16,775 bases of DNA from CAZJDV01 sp964544865 (GTDB taxonomy: Bacteria; Chloroflexota; Dehalococcoidia; Lucifugimonadales; CAJWER01): contig CAZJDV010000058.1 in assembly GCA_964544865.1 (NCBI GenBank), forward strand, positions 1-16,775. Direction: 5' to 3'. Made by a program: the position numbers and the translations under genes. The stretch's first letter is position 1; every line of letters begins with the position of its first letter. The notes beneath the pieces are model-generated. The model ran no database searches. It was not told the DNA's origin and was given only the letters and a program-made list of their open reading frames with translations. Of the stretch, positions 6,930 to 14,230 are shown one piece after another.

Positions 6930-8099
6930 ATGATTGACACACGAAGTGGACCGAAGGGATGTCTGGCGCTGGGGATCGTGCTCGTGGCTCTTATGTCAGC
7001 CGCTTGCGGTTCGAATTCTGAGACGACCAGCCCACTCACCGCGGAGTCCATGCCGTCGTAAGCACCAGCCGGGGCGAGCCCGCAAGTGATCGCCACGCTG
7101 ACCCCGTCGCCTGCCACTACGGTGAGTCCGCCCCCAGTCGCAGTCACGGAGGCACCGGCCGCCGACCCCACTAAGGCCGCTGCGACGGTTGCCGCCGTTC
7201 CCTCAGTAGGCGCGGAGTCCCCATCTCAAGCCCGCCAAGATTTACTGACGGTGACCATCGTGAACTTTGCCCACGAGAACTTGAGCGTGCGGACGGGTAC
7301 TACGGTGACGTGGGTCAACGATGACCGAGCCTCTCATACCACCACGTCAGGCGCTCAAGGCGAACAGACCCATATTTGGGACAGCGGCAACCTCGTGCAG
7401 AGCGCGACGTTCTCGTTCACATTCAACGAGGTGGGGACGTTCCCCTATTTCTGCTCGATTCACCCGGCGATGATCGCCACGGTGACTGTAACGGATGAAA
7501 CTGCAGCCGTAGCCGACCCAGCCTCCGCCACTCCGACGCCGTCGCCCGCGCCCTTGGCGCCAAGCGCCACGCCCAGTCCGACACCTACGAAAGAGCCCAC
7601 GTCGACGTCTGTATCGCCAACCTCGACCGCAACGCCGGCGCCCGCCACTATCACGGTTGTCGAGGCGGAGGGCGATGCATCGGTGCCCACGGTTACACCC
7701 GTGCCACCCACATCCACGCCGACGCCCGCACCCACGGAGACACCCGTGCCGCCCACATCCACGCCGGCGCCCACTCCCACCGCGACGCCGCTACCGCCCA
7801 CGGCCACACCCACACCACCGCTGGTCACGTCCAACAGTTTGAACTTCCGGCTTCAGGACCTAGCCATCGAGGTCGGTACGACGGTGAAGTGGGTCCAGCA
7901 AGACGCCTCGACACACACATCGACGTCGGGCACGCCGCCGAGTTCTTTGTCCGGCGTATGGGACAGCGGATTTCTCACCCAGGGCCAGAGCTTTACGTTC
8001 CCCTTCACGACGGCGGGCACGTTCCCGTTCTTCTGCAAGTTGCACCCAGGCATGTCGGCGACCGTGACGGTCATCGACATGCGGCTGAAAAAGAGGTGA
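6930..8099 (+). pseudogene. Two-domain cupredoxin lipoprotein interrupted by TAA
   Basis: From the ATG at 6930 the frame encodes a signal peptide (CLALGIVLVALMSAACGS, a lipoprotein-like Cys with a weak lipobox), then meets TAA at 7059-7061 (codon 44), and stays open in the same frame to the TGA at 8099. The later part (337 residues if read from GTG 7086) has two plastocyanin-like domains. Counted from 7086, the type 1 copper ligands are His84, Cys123, His126, Met129 in the first and His277, Cys317, His320, Met323 in the second. A Thr/Pro-rich linker (about residues 145-248) joins them. Such proteins carry electrons or bind copper outside the cell. Without the leader the product would not be exported, so I call the gene interrupted; a one-base error at 7059-7061 would restore it. 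Confidence 0.75.
7695..7820 (+). repeat. 45-bp coding tandem repeat in the cupredoxin linker
   Basis: Units start at 7695, 7740 and 7785; the first two are full 45-bp copies and the third is partial. They encode TPVPPTSTPTPAPTE, TPVPPTSTPAPTPTA and TPLPPTATPTPP. The unit is a multiple of three, so copy-number change would alter linker length without breaking the frame. Confidence 0.85.
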
Positions 8100-8128
8100 G
8101 CGGAGGGGCATAGCCCCTTTGACGGGTG

Positions 8129-8165
8129 CGTGAGGATGTCTCTCACGTATATCTACTTTTCGTTT
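8129..8165 (+). terminator. Probable terminator after the cupredoxin gene
   Basis: CGTGAG (8129-8134) pairs with CTCACG (8142-8147) around a 7-base loop and is followed by a T-rich stretch (TATATCTACTTTTCGTTTT). A second small hairpin, AGGGGC/GCCCCT at 8104-8118 with an ATA loop, lies just upstream. Both lie between the convergent cupredoxin and trehalose-phosphatase genes. Confidence 0.5.
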
Positions 8166-8234
8166 TCTACCGACAAAACGGGCGGGCGAGATGGCTCATT
8201 TACACCCTGCCGGGAAATAGGCGCTCGGTCTCGC

Positions 8235-9062
8235 CTACGCCTCCAGCCGCTCGAGGAGCTCCTCCACCTCGGATACGCCCCGCAAAGCGTAGTCGGCGGC
8301 GCTCACTAGCGCCACCGGGGTATCTTCGTCCACTACGGCGACACCGAGTACACGGACGCCGCCCTGGTCTCTCATCTCCTTCAGTGCAACCAGAGCGTCT
8401 AGGTCGGTCAGGTCGTCGCCGATGAAGATCGCGCCGGTCAGACCGCGCTCCCAGACCAGGTTCCTCAATGCGTAGCCCTTGTGGAGTCCAGTGGGCGGGC
8501 GAATCTCCAGGATCATCTTGCCCCAGAAGACTTGTAGCTCGGACGCGATTTCCACGTTGCTCAGTGCCGCTTGCAGGGCGCCCCTGGCCAAGTCGGGCTC
8601 CTTGGCCGCCCTGAAGTGCACCGCCGCGCTATAACCCTTGTTCTCCCATGAGAGCCCTGGAATGTCGCCGCGGTCTTTGAGGCCATCCAGGACGCGGCCT
8701 ATCTTCTGAGAGTATTCCTCCAGTCCGGGCACGACCCGGAGACGCCCGTCCTCGATCTGCTCGGCGCCGTGATTGCCGACGTAGAGCACGTGGTCGAGGC
8801 CGGCCTTGTCCCGAAGATCGCCCGCCGCCCTCCCCGAAATGACGCACACCAGGGACAGACCGGCCGCCAGGCGGCGCAGCGAGGCCGCCGCCCGCGACGA
8901 TATGACGGCCTCCTGAGGCGCCGGAGCGAGTCGGGAGATAGTGCCGTCGAAGTCCACGAACAGCCCGGCACGGTCTGCGCGGATGACGCGCAGCGCATCG
9001 TCGATGTGGTCAAGAAGGTTGGGGATTGAGATACGGGAGCGCCCGGGTTGTTTGCTTACCAT
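8235..9062 (-). CDS. otsB: Trehalose-6-phosphate phosphatase
   Basis: The 275-residue product shows the HAD-superfamily motifs of trehalose-phosphatase in order: FVDFDGTI (nucleophile Asp37 and Asp39), VISGR (75-78 region), YVGNHGAEQ (94-102), LHKGYAL with Lys195, and FIGDDLTDLDAL (Asp216, Asp217, Asp220). It would remove phosphate from trehalose 6-phosphate in the cytoplasm, the last step of OtsAB trehalose synthesis; no otsA is in this window. The frame is open upstream to 9188, but the ATG at 9062 gives the usual family length and lies about 18 nt after an extended -10 promoter, which argues for a very short leader. No Shine-Dalgarno sequence is seen. It is divergent from the formamidase gene, 53 bases away. 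Confidence 0.9.
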   Translation of the reverse strand: MVSKQPGRSRISIPNLLDHIDDALRVIRADRAGLFVDFDGTISRLAPAPQEAVISSRAAASLRRLAAGLSLVCVISGRAAGDLRDKAGLDHVLYVGNHGAEQIEDGRLRVVPGLEEYSQKIGRVLDGLKDRGDIPGLSWENKGYSAAVHFRAAKEPDLARGALQAALSNVEIASELQVFWGKMILEIRPPTGLHKGYALRNLVWERGLTGAIFIGDDLTDLDALVALKEMRDQGGVRVLGVAVVDEDTPVALVSAADYALRGVSEVEELLERLEA

Positions 9063-9079
9063 AGGTGTTGTACGCTCGG

Positions 9080-9088
9080 ATTGTAGCA
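9080..9088 (-). promoter_or_regulatory. Extended -10 promoter of trehalose-phosphatase
   Basis: TGCTACAAT reads on the minus strand from 9088 to 9080. No -35 match is found at 16-18 bp, where instead the Shine-Dalgarno of the divergent formamidase gene lies. The transcript would start near 9073, leaving roughly 10 nt before the ATG. Confidence 0.55.
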
Positions 9089-9115
9089 TCTCGTACATAT
9101 TTGAGGAGGGCAGAC

Positions 9116-10030
9116 ATGAAACGTGCGACGAAAGATATCCTGTATTTTCAGACCGGTCCGGACAACGAGCCGACCCTCCGCACCTCACCCGGCGAGGAGT
9201 TCGAGGTCGAGACTCAAATCAACAGAGGGCCGTGGCTCGACAGCCATCCTGATGGGGAGGCGCTGAAGCGCAAATTGATAGGCGGCAACCCGGCCAGCGG
9301 CTGCGTCTACGTCGAGGGCGCCGAGCCGGGGCAGGTGCTGGTCGTGCACATAGGCGAGATCGACGTCGATCCCTTCGGATACACCCTTTTCGGAGGGTCC
9401 AACGGCGCCATGCCCGGATGGCTGGGCGGCAGCGGCGTGGGCGCCCACCACAAGATCGTGGAGATCAAGGACGGCTACATCCACTGGAGCGATACCTTGA
9501 AGATTCCCGCCACGCCGATGCTGGGCTTCGTGGGCGTCGCGCCCGAGAACACGCGATGGCACAACGGCTGGGCCGGCGAATGGGGCGGCAACTTCGACAT
9601 ACCGGAGGTTACGACGGGCGCGTCCGTTCATCTGCCCATCTCGGTCCCGGGCGCGTTGCTGCACATCGGCGACATGCACGCCCGCCAGGGTGACGGGGAG
9701 ATCTGCGGCGCCGGCGGAATCGAGGCGGGTGGGCGCGTGAGGATTCGCTGCGAGCTGGCAGAGCGTCCGCCGTCGATGACCTGGCCCAGGATCACCAGCG
9801 ATACCCACATCATGACCACGGGGCAGGCCCGCCCCGCTGAGGACGCGTTTAGGACTGCCCTGGTGGAGATGATTCTCTGGCTGGAAGAGGACTACGGCTT
9901 CCCGCGCGGCGAGGCATACATGTTCCTCGGGCAGGTGCTGGAGGCCCGCTGCACGCAGTTCGTAAACCCGACCTTCAGCTACGTCGCCAAGGTCAATCGC
10001 ACCTACCTTCCGAGTCCGGCCGCAGGTTGA
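9116..10030 (+). CDS. Acetamidase/formamidase family protein
   Basis: The 304-residue protein matches the FmdA/AmdA family in length and motifs: GGNPASGCVYVEGAEPGQVLVV in pieces from residue 56, a GWAGEWGGNFDI segment near 151-162, and LHIGDMHARQGDGEICGAGG near 182-201, which carries the family's characteristic GDxHA and GDGE elements. Members hydrolyse formamide or short-chain amides to ammonia and the acid in the cytoplasm and are often part of nitrogen scavenging; the exact substrate is not visible. The frame is open from 9065, but the ATG at 9116 has a near-perfect GAGGAGGG at 9103-9110 and is clearly the start. No amide or urea transporter gene is adjacent. A GCCGGC inverted repeat just after the stop (10034-10052) has no T run. 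Confidence 0.88.
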   Translation: MKRATKDILYFQTGPDNEPTLRTSPGEEFEVETQINRGPWLDSHPDGEALKRKLIGGNPASGCVYVEGAEPGQVLVVHIGEIDVDPFGYTLFGGSNGAMPGWLGGSGVGAHHKIVEIKDGYIHWSDTLKIPATPMLGFVGVAPENTRWHNGWAGEWGGNFDIPEVTTGASVHLPISVPGALLHIGDMHARQGDGEICGAGGIEAGGRVRIRCELAERPPSMTWPRITSDTHIMTTGQARPAEDAFRTALVEMILWLEEDYGFPRGEAYMFLGQVLEARCTQFVNPTFSYVAKVNRTYLPSPAAG

Positions 10031-10063
10031 GCGGCCGGCGTCCGCAGCCGGCGCGGGCTCCAA

Positions 10064-10092
10064 TTGCACACGTCACTACGCTAGAGTAGACT
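10064..10092 (+). promoter_or_regulatory. Candidate promoter of the polyprenyl synthetase-pgk-apgM operon
   Basis: TTGCAC (10064-10069) and TAGACT (10087-10092) are 17 bases apart in the 138-base gap before the operon. Matches are only 3 of 6 and 4 of 6, so this is a weak call. It would leave a leader of about 70 nt. Confidence 0.3.
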
Positions 10093-10168
10093 GAATCTGG
10101 GACGCGCACATGCAGCCATCGGGAACATTGCCGGTCCTATACAGGCAACACAGTAAAAGGCGAAAAGA

Positions 10169-11185
10169 ATGATTCTCGCATCGACGGTAGACGACCTTAC
10201 CGCCGGGATAGAGTCCGAGCTGCGGGGAATCCTGAGCACCAGGCAGATGGACCTGTACCGGATGATGACCTATCACCTGGGTTGGGAGGACGAGCTGGGT
10301 AACGAGCGGGGAGCGGTCACCAGGAAGCGCAGCCATGGCGTGGCCTGCTTGACAGCTTGCGCCGCCACGGGGGGCGACGTCGCACGGGCGCTGCCCGCGG
10401 CGGCGGCGGTCGAGTTCCTGAGCAACTTCTGCGAGATCCACGATGACGTCCAGGGCGGCCAGCCCCAGAGGGAGAGCCGCGACGCCGTCTGGTGGGTGTG
10501 GGGTCCGGCCCAGGCCATCAATGCGGGCGACGGCATGCACGCCCTGGCCAGGCTGGCCATCTTCATGCTTCAGGAGCGAGGGGCCACGCCGGAGATGACG
10601 TTCCGGGCGGTGCAGATGGTCGACGAGGCCAGCCTGGAGCTGTGCGAGGGAAGATTCAAGGACCTGGAGGCCCAGGAGCGCATCGACCTGAGCGTCGATG
10701 CCTACCTCGAGATGACCGAGGGCAAGACCGGTTCGCTGTTTTCCTGTGCGATGAAGCTGGGTGCGCTCGTCGCCGGCGCCGGAGAGGCGGCCATCGAGTC
10801 GGTCGAGGTCTGTGGAGCCAAACTCGGCGTTGCGTTGCAGGTCCGCCGCGACCTGCGGGAGCTGTGGGGCGACGGACAGAGCGACGCGACGCCCAGCCCG
10901 GAGGTGCTCAACAAGAAGAAGCTGCTACCTGTGGTGTACGCCATCGGCAAGGCCACGATCAAGGAAAAGAGGCGGCTGGGCGACATATACTTCAAGCGCG
11001 TTCTGGAGCCGGACGACGTCGTGGCGGTGAGGACGGTCCTGGAAGAGATGGGGGCACGAGAGTTCTGCGAGACCCTGATCGGCCGCCTTCGCTCCGAGGC
11101 CTTGGAGGCGCTGGCCGTGCCGGGGGTATCGGTCGAAGGCGCGTCGGCGGTGTCCACGTTCGCCGGCTCGCTGCTGGACTCGTGA
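10169..11185 (+). CDS. Polyprenyl synthetase family protein with altered Asp-rich motifs
   Basis: The 338-residue, mostly helical protein aligns by motif with trans-isoprenyl diphosphate synthases: EIHDDVQGGQPQRESRDA (89-105) stands where the first aspartate-rich motif belongs, KTGSLFSCAM (186-195) is the conserved KT segment, LQVRRDLRELWGD (223-235) stands where the second belongs, and NKKKLLPVVYAI (248-259) is the usual basic segment after it. The first motif keeps DD (92-93) but has DDVQG instead of DDxxD, and the second keeps only Asp228. Active enzymes use both motifs to bind Mg-diphosphate, so activity may be changed or lost. The ATG at 10169 has a purine-rich AAAGGCGAAAAG upstream. It leads an operon with pgk and apgM. 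Confidence 0.8.
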   Translation: MILASTVDDLTAGIESELRGILSTRQMDLYRMMTYHLGWEDELGNERGAVTRKRSHGVACLTACAATGGDVARALPAAAAVEFLSNFCEIHDDVQGGQPQRESRDAVWWVWGPAQAINAGDGMHALARLAIFMLQERGATPEMTFRAVQMVDEASLELCEGRFKDLEAQERIDLSVDAYLEMTEGKTGSLFSCAMKLGALVAGAGEAAIESVEVCGAKLGVALQVRRDLRELWGDGQSDATPSPEVLNKKKLLPVVYAIGKATIKEKRRLGDIYFKRVLEPDDVVAVRTVLEEMGAREFCETLIGRLRSEALEALAVPGVSVEGASAVSTFAGSLLDS

Positions 11186-11225
11186 GGGTCCGAACGCAGA
11201 TGACCTCAATCGTGCAGGTGGGCGT

Positions 11226-12422
11226 TTGACGGTAAAGAAGACGATCGAGGACGTAGAGGTCGTTGGCAAGACGGTGCTCGTGCGCGTCGACTTCAACGTC
11301 CCGTTCAAGCCCGGCGACGCCGTGATATCCGACGACTCCCGGATCAGGGCATCGCTGGGGACCATCCGGTATCTGATCGGCCGGCAGAGCAGGGTCGTAC
11401 TTTGCTCCCACCTGGGAAGGCCGCAGGGCAGGGTCGTCGAGGAGCTTCGGATCGGACCAGTTGCGGCGCGTCTGTCGGAGCTTCTGGGCATGCCCGTGGC
11501 CGGGGCCCCGGACTGCATCGGATCCGAGGTCGCGGGGATGGTGAGCGCGCTTGCCGCGGGCGAGATCCTAGTCTTGGAGAACCTGCGCTTCCATCCTGAA
11601 GAGGAGCGAAACGACAGCGCGTTCGCGGAGGCGCTGGCATCCCTGGCCGAGGTGTTCGTAAACGACGCGTTCGGCACGGCGCACCGGGCCCACGCCTCGA
11701 CGGAGGGAGTCGCCCGGTTCCTGCCCGCCGTCGCCGGGTTCCTGATGTCGAGGGAGCTGGACATGCTGGGCCGGGCTCTCGCCGGCGCCGGGCGTCCGTT
11801 CGTGGCCGTTCTGGGAGGCGCGAAAGTGACGGACAAGATCGTCGTTCTTCGCCAACTGATGGCCAGGGTTGACCGGCTTATCATTGGCGGCGGCATGGTG
11901 GCTGCTTTCCTGCGTGCCCAGGGGATGGAGGTCGGCGAGTCTCTGCTGGACGACGACGACGTGCCCGTGGCCACGGAGCTGCTGAGCACCGCGCGGTCGC
12001 AGGACGCGGAGATGCTTCTGCCGGAGGACGTGGTGGTCGCCGACGCGTTCTCGGAGACCGCCCGCCATCGTGTGGCGGACATAGCGGAGATTCCGCCAGG
12101 CTGGCGAATCATGGACATAGGGCCTCGGACGGCAACCTCGTATGAGAGGGCGCTGTCGGACGCGAGGACCGTTATATGGAACGGGCCGATGGGAGTCAGC
12201 GAGTGGCCGCCCTTCGCCGAGGGGACCGCCCGCATCGCCCGTGCGCTCGCGCGGCTCAAGGACGCCACGACGGTGCTTGGCGGTGGCTCGACCGCCGAGG
12301 CGGTGGGCGCACTGGGGCTAACCGCGCAGATGACTCACGTGTCGACCGGCGGCGGCGCATCCCTGGAGTACCTCGAGGGCCGGACCCTGCCGGGCGTCGC
12401 CTCGCTGATGGACAAGGAGTAG
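11226..12422 (+). CDS. pgk: Phosphoglycerate kinase
   Basis: The 398-residue product is a full-length phosphoglycerate kinase, converting 1,3-bisphosphoglycerate and ADP to 3-phosphoglycerate and ATP in glycolysis. Visible signatures in order are VLVRVDFNVP (about 18-27), SHLGRPQG (60-67 region), ENLRFHPEEE, NDAFGTAHRAHAS, LGGAKVTDKI, GGGMVAAFL, MDIGP, NGPMGVSE, GGGSTAEA and STGGGASLEYLEG. The start codon is TTG at 11226: it gives the usual N-terminus (TVKKTIEDVEVVGKTVLVRVDFNVP in pieces) and has AGGTGGG upstream, and no ATG or GTG fits. It lies 40 bases after the polyprenyl synthetase stop and 31 bases before apgM, a typical operon arrangement. Confidence 0.96.
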   Translation: MTVKKTIEDVEVVGKTVLVRVDFNVPFKPGDAVISDDSRIRASLGTIRYLIGRQSRVVLCSHLGRPQGRVVEELRIGPVAARLSELLGMPVAGAPDCIGSEVAGMVSALAAGEILVLENLRFHPEEERNDSAFAEALASLAEVFVNDAFGTAHRAHASTEGVARFLPAVAGFLMSRELDMLGRALAGAGRPFVAVLGGAKVTDKIVVLRQLMARVDRLIIGGGMVAAFLRAQGMEVGESLLDDDDVPVATELLSTARSQDAEMLLPEDVVVADAFSETARHRVADIAEIPPGWRIMDIGPRTATSYERALSDARTVIWNGPMGVSEWPPFAEGTARIARALARLKDATTVLGGGSTAEAVGALGLTAQMTHVSTGGGASLEYLEGRTLPGVASLMDKE

Positions 12423-12453
12423 CAGTGGGCAGCCCTAGCGACGGTGGTGGGCG

Positions 12454-13659
12454 ATGATCGACTTCCCCTACATCGGAGACATCTGCCGGTCCACCGGCAG
12501 CAAGGTCGTTATGCTCGTGGTGGACGGGCTCGGCGGCCTTCCTCACCCCGAAACAGGCAGATCCGAGCTGGAGAGCGCCGGCCTCCCCAACCTGGACAGC
12601 CTGGCGCAGCGGAGCGCCGCCGGTCTGACGACCCCCGTCGCGCCGGGCATAGCCCCCGGCAGCGGACCGGGGCACACGGCCCTGTTCGGCTACGATCCAG
12701 TGAAGTATCTGATGGGCCGCGGCGTGCTGGAGGCCCTCGGTCTCGGGGTCGAGCTTCGGGACGGCGACGTGGCCGTTCGATGCAACTTCTGCACCTTGGA
12801 CGAGAGCGGCTTGATCGTCAACCGGCGGGCGGGCAGGATACCCACGGAGGAGAGCCGCCCTCTCGTGGAAGAGCTGTCCAGGATCGAGGCGCCGGGCGCG
12901 AGCCTGTCGGTCCATCAGGGCCGGGACTACCGCTTCGTGATCGTGCTCAGTGGCGAGGGCCTAGGCACGAACGTCCGCGAGACCGACCCCTCCGTCACGG
13001 GCGTCGCGCCCTTGGAGCCGGCGGCGCTCTCGGACGACTCGCGGGTGACGGCGCATGCCCTGAGCGTCTTCGCTGGCGAGGCGCGTAAGAGCCTGGCGGG
13101 ACGGGCCGCGGCCAACATGGTGCTGCTACGAGGCTTCTCGAAACTGCCCGACTGGCCGCGAATGGACGACGTCTACCGTCTCAGACCCGCAGCCATCGCC
13201 GCCTACCACATGTACCGCGGACTGGCCACGCTTCTGGGCATGGAAGTCCTGCCCACGGGCGATACGTTCGACGACGAGCTCGACACCCTGGAGCGGAGCT
13301 TCGAGGACCACGACTTCTTCTTCCTACACTACAAGCCCGCGGACGCTGCCGGTGAGGACGGGGACTTCGCCGCGAAGGTCACGGCCCTGGAGGAGCTGGA
13401 CGCCAGGATACCCAGGCTCCTCGCCCTGGGCGCGGATACCCTGGTCGTCGCGGGCGACCACTCCACGCCCGCTATCATGGCGGGTCATAGTTGGCACCCC
13501 GTGCCGCTGCTGGTAAACTCCCCGCTGACGGCGGGCGACGGCGTCCCGGCCTTCACCGAGCGCGACTGCACCACCGGGTCCATCGGCCGCATCCCGGCCA
13601 CGAGCGTGATGATGCTGGCGATGGCCAATGCAGGCAAGCTGGTCAGGTTCGGGCCGTAG
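12454..13659 (+). CDS. apgM: 2,3-bisphosphoglycerate-independent phosphoglycerate mutase, archaeal type
   Basis: The 401-residue protein belongs to the ApgM branch of the alkaline-phosphatase-like superfamily and interconverts 3- and 2-phosphoglycerate, the step after Pgk. Motifs are VVDGLGG (Asp24, metal), GSGPGHTALFGYDP (Ser70, phosphoserine nucleophile), LHYKPADAAGEDGDF (291-305), VVAGDHSTP (331-339, Asp335 and His336) and GHSWHPVP (344-351). In the ADAAGEDGD element Glu301 takes the place usually held by a metal-binding His (DxxxH). The ATG at 12454 has GGTGG a few bases upstream. It is the last gene of the operon. The TAG is at 13657-13659 and no clear terminator hairpin follows. Confidence 0.93.
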   Translation: MIDFPYIGDICRSTGSKVVMLVVDGLGGLPHPETGRSELESAGLPNLDSLAQRSAAGLTTPVAPGIAPGSGPGHTALFGYDPVKYLMGRGVLEALGLGVELRDGDVAVRCNFCTLDESGLIVNRRAGRIPTEESRPLVEELSRIEAPGASLSVHQGRDYRFVIVLSGEGLGTNVRETDPSVTGVAPLEPAALSDDSRVTAHALSVFAGEARKSLAGRAAANMVLLRGFSKLPDWPRMDDVYRLRPAAIAAYHMYRGLATLLGMEVLPTGDTFDDELDTLERSFEDHDFFFLHYKPADAAGEDGDFAAKVTALEELDARIPRLLALGADTLVVAGDHSTPAIMAGHSWHPVPLLVNSPLTAGDGVPAFTERDCTTGSIGRIPATSVMMLAMANAGKLVRFGP

Positions 13660-13752
13660 CGATCGACCCTCCGATCACGCTGGCGGTTCTTGCCGGCGCC
13701 TGGCGGTCCGGTACTTCAGGGCCGGCCAATTAGGCTGTTTCATGTCAAATAT

Positions 13753-13897
13753 GGGACAGGACTACGAAGAAATGTGTCCCATCCCGTCCCATTCTGTGCC
13801 ACCACGTAGCAGATAGAAATAGAAGCGCGGGACCAATTGGGAGTTGTTGGGGCACTCATGGGACATGTTTGGTACAGCTATGGGACTTTTTGAGACA
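13753..13897. repeat. Phased array of TGGGACA-like boxes
   Basis: In the 571-base noncoding stretch after apgM, variants of GGGACA begin at 13829, 13839, 13849, 13860, 13871, 13882 and 13892 (GGGACC, GGGAGT, GGGGCA, GGGACA, GGTACA, GGGACT, GAGACA), spaced 10 or 11 bases and mostly preceded by T. On the left, three inverted copies begin at 13775, 13785 and 13795 (TGTCCC, CGTCCC, TGTGCC), exactly 10 bases apart, and one direct GGGACA lies at 13753. One-helical-turn spacing suggests a protein that binds along one DNA face, such as integrase arm sites or a cooperative regulator. No gene for such a protein is seen here. Confidence 0.65.
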
Positions 13898-13908
13898 TCA
13901 ATTGATGT
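13895..13908. repeat. Perfect 14-bp palindrome
   Basis: ACATCAATTGATGT is a perfect palindrome that overlaps the last box of the phased array. It could be an operator or a strand-exchange-like site, but nothing else supports either. Confidence 0.5.
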
Positions 13909-14059
13909 AGCCAATCGACGATGCATACGCCCTTCCCACCTCAGAACCCCGGCAACCAAAACAGGACCGACCCATGGCGTAGCGTCTGTCCCTCAAGGCC
14001 AATAATAGTACAACCGTTCGCCCGCCTCAACGCCAAAAGGCGCCCAAGACAACCTCGGA

Positions 14060-14130
14060 GATCACAGAGAACACTGAGAAATGACGATGGGAACGTGCAA
14101 ATCTCGGCGGTCTCCGCGTGCTCTGCGGTG
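14060..14130. repeat. Imperfect inverted repeat of a dispersed intergenic type
   Basis: Arms of 21 bases at 14060-14080 (GATCACAGAGAACACTGAGAA) and 14110-14130 (GTCTCCGCGTGCTCTGCGGTG) match as an inverted repeat at 14 positions, and several mismatches become G-U pairs in minus-strand RNA. The minus-strand translation reads TAEHAETAE and SVLCDLRG. I know these as products of a widespread intergenic repeat in large environmental bacterial genomes, not of a real protein. Confidence 0.55.
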
Positions 14131-14203
14131 AGCTCTGTTCGAAGGTCTAAGATGCGAAAGCCCCGGGCAGACCCGCCTACCAACGGCCTCCGCGATTCCG
14201 CCA

Positions 14204-14212
14204 TGCTACAAT
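14204..14212 (+). promoter_or_regulatory. Extended -10 promoter of tRNA-Thr
   Basis: TGCTACAAT at 14204-14212 lies 18 bases before the first tRNA base, so transcription would begin about 12 nt upstream of the mature 5' end. No -35 match is seen at the usual distance. Confidence 0.6.
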
Positions 14213-14230
14213 AATCCAGACAAGCCACAT

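Noticed and set aside
7001..7015. GGTTCGAATT resembling the tRNA T-loop near 7010, considered as a second attachment-site copy
   Set aside because: The match to the tRNA-Thr 3' end covers only about nine bases and sits inside the cupredoxin leader coding sequence.
7460..7834. A Gly/Val-repeat frame on the minus strand
   Set aside because: It is the antisense reading of the Thr/Pro linker repeat of the cupredoxin gene.
9063..9188. Upstream extension of otsB to a start at 9188
   Set aside because: It would run through the otsB promoter and the formamidase ribosome-binding site and start, and adds 42 residues not expected in the family.
10925..12268. A 447-codon minus-strand open frame across pgk
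   Set aside because: It lies opposite a motif-complete pgk, is Ser/Arg/Thr-rich without domains, and is a GC-rich codon shadow.
13762..13959. A 65-codon minus-strand frame over the phased repeat
   Set aside because: No ribosome-binding site or family; its residues simply translate the TGGGACA boxes.
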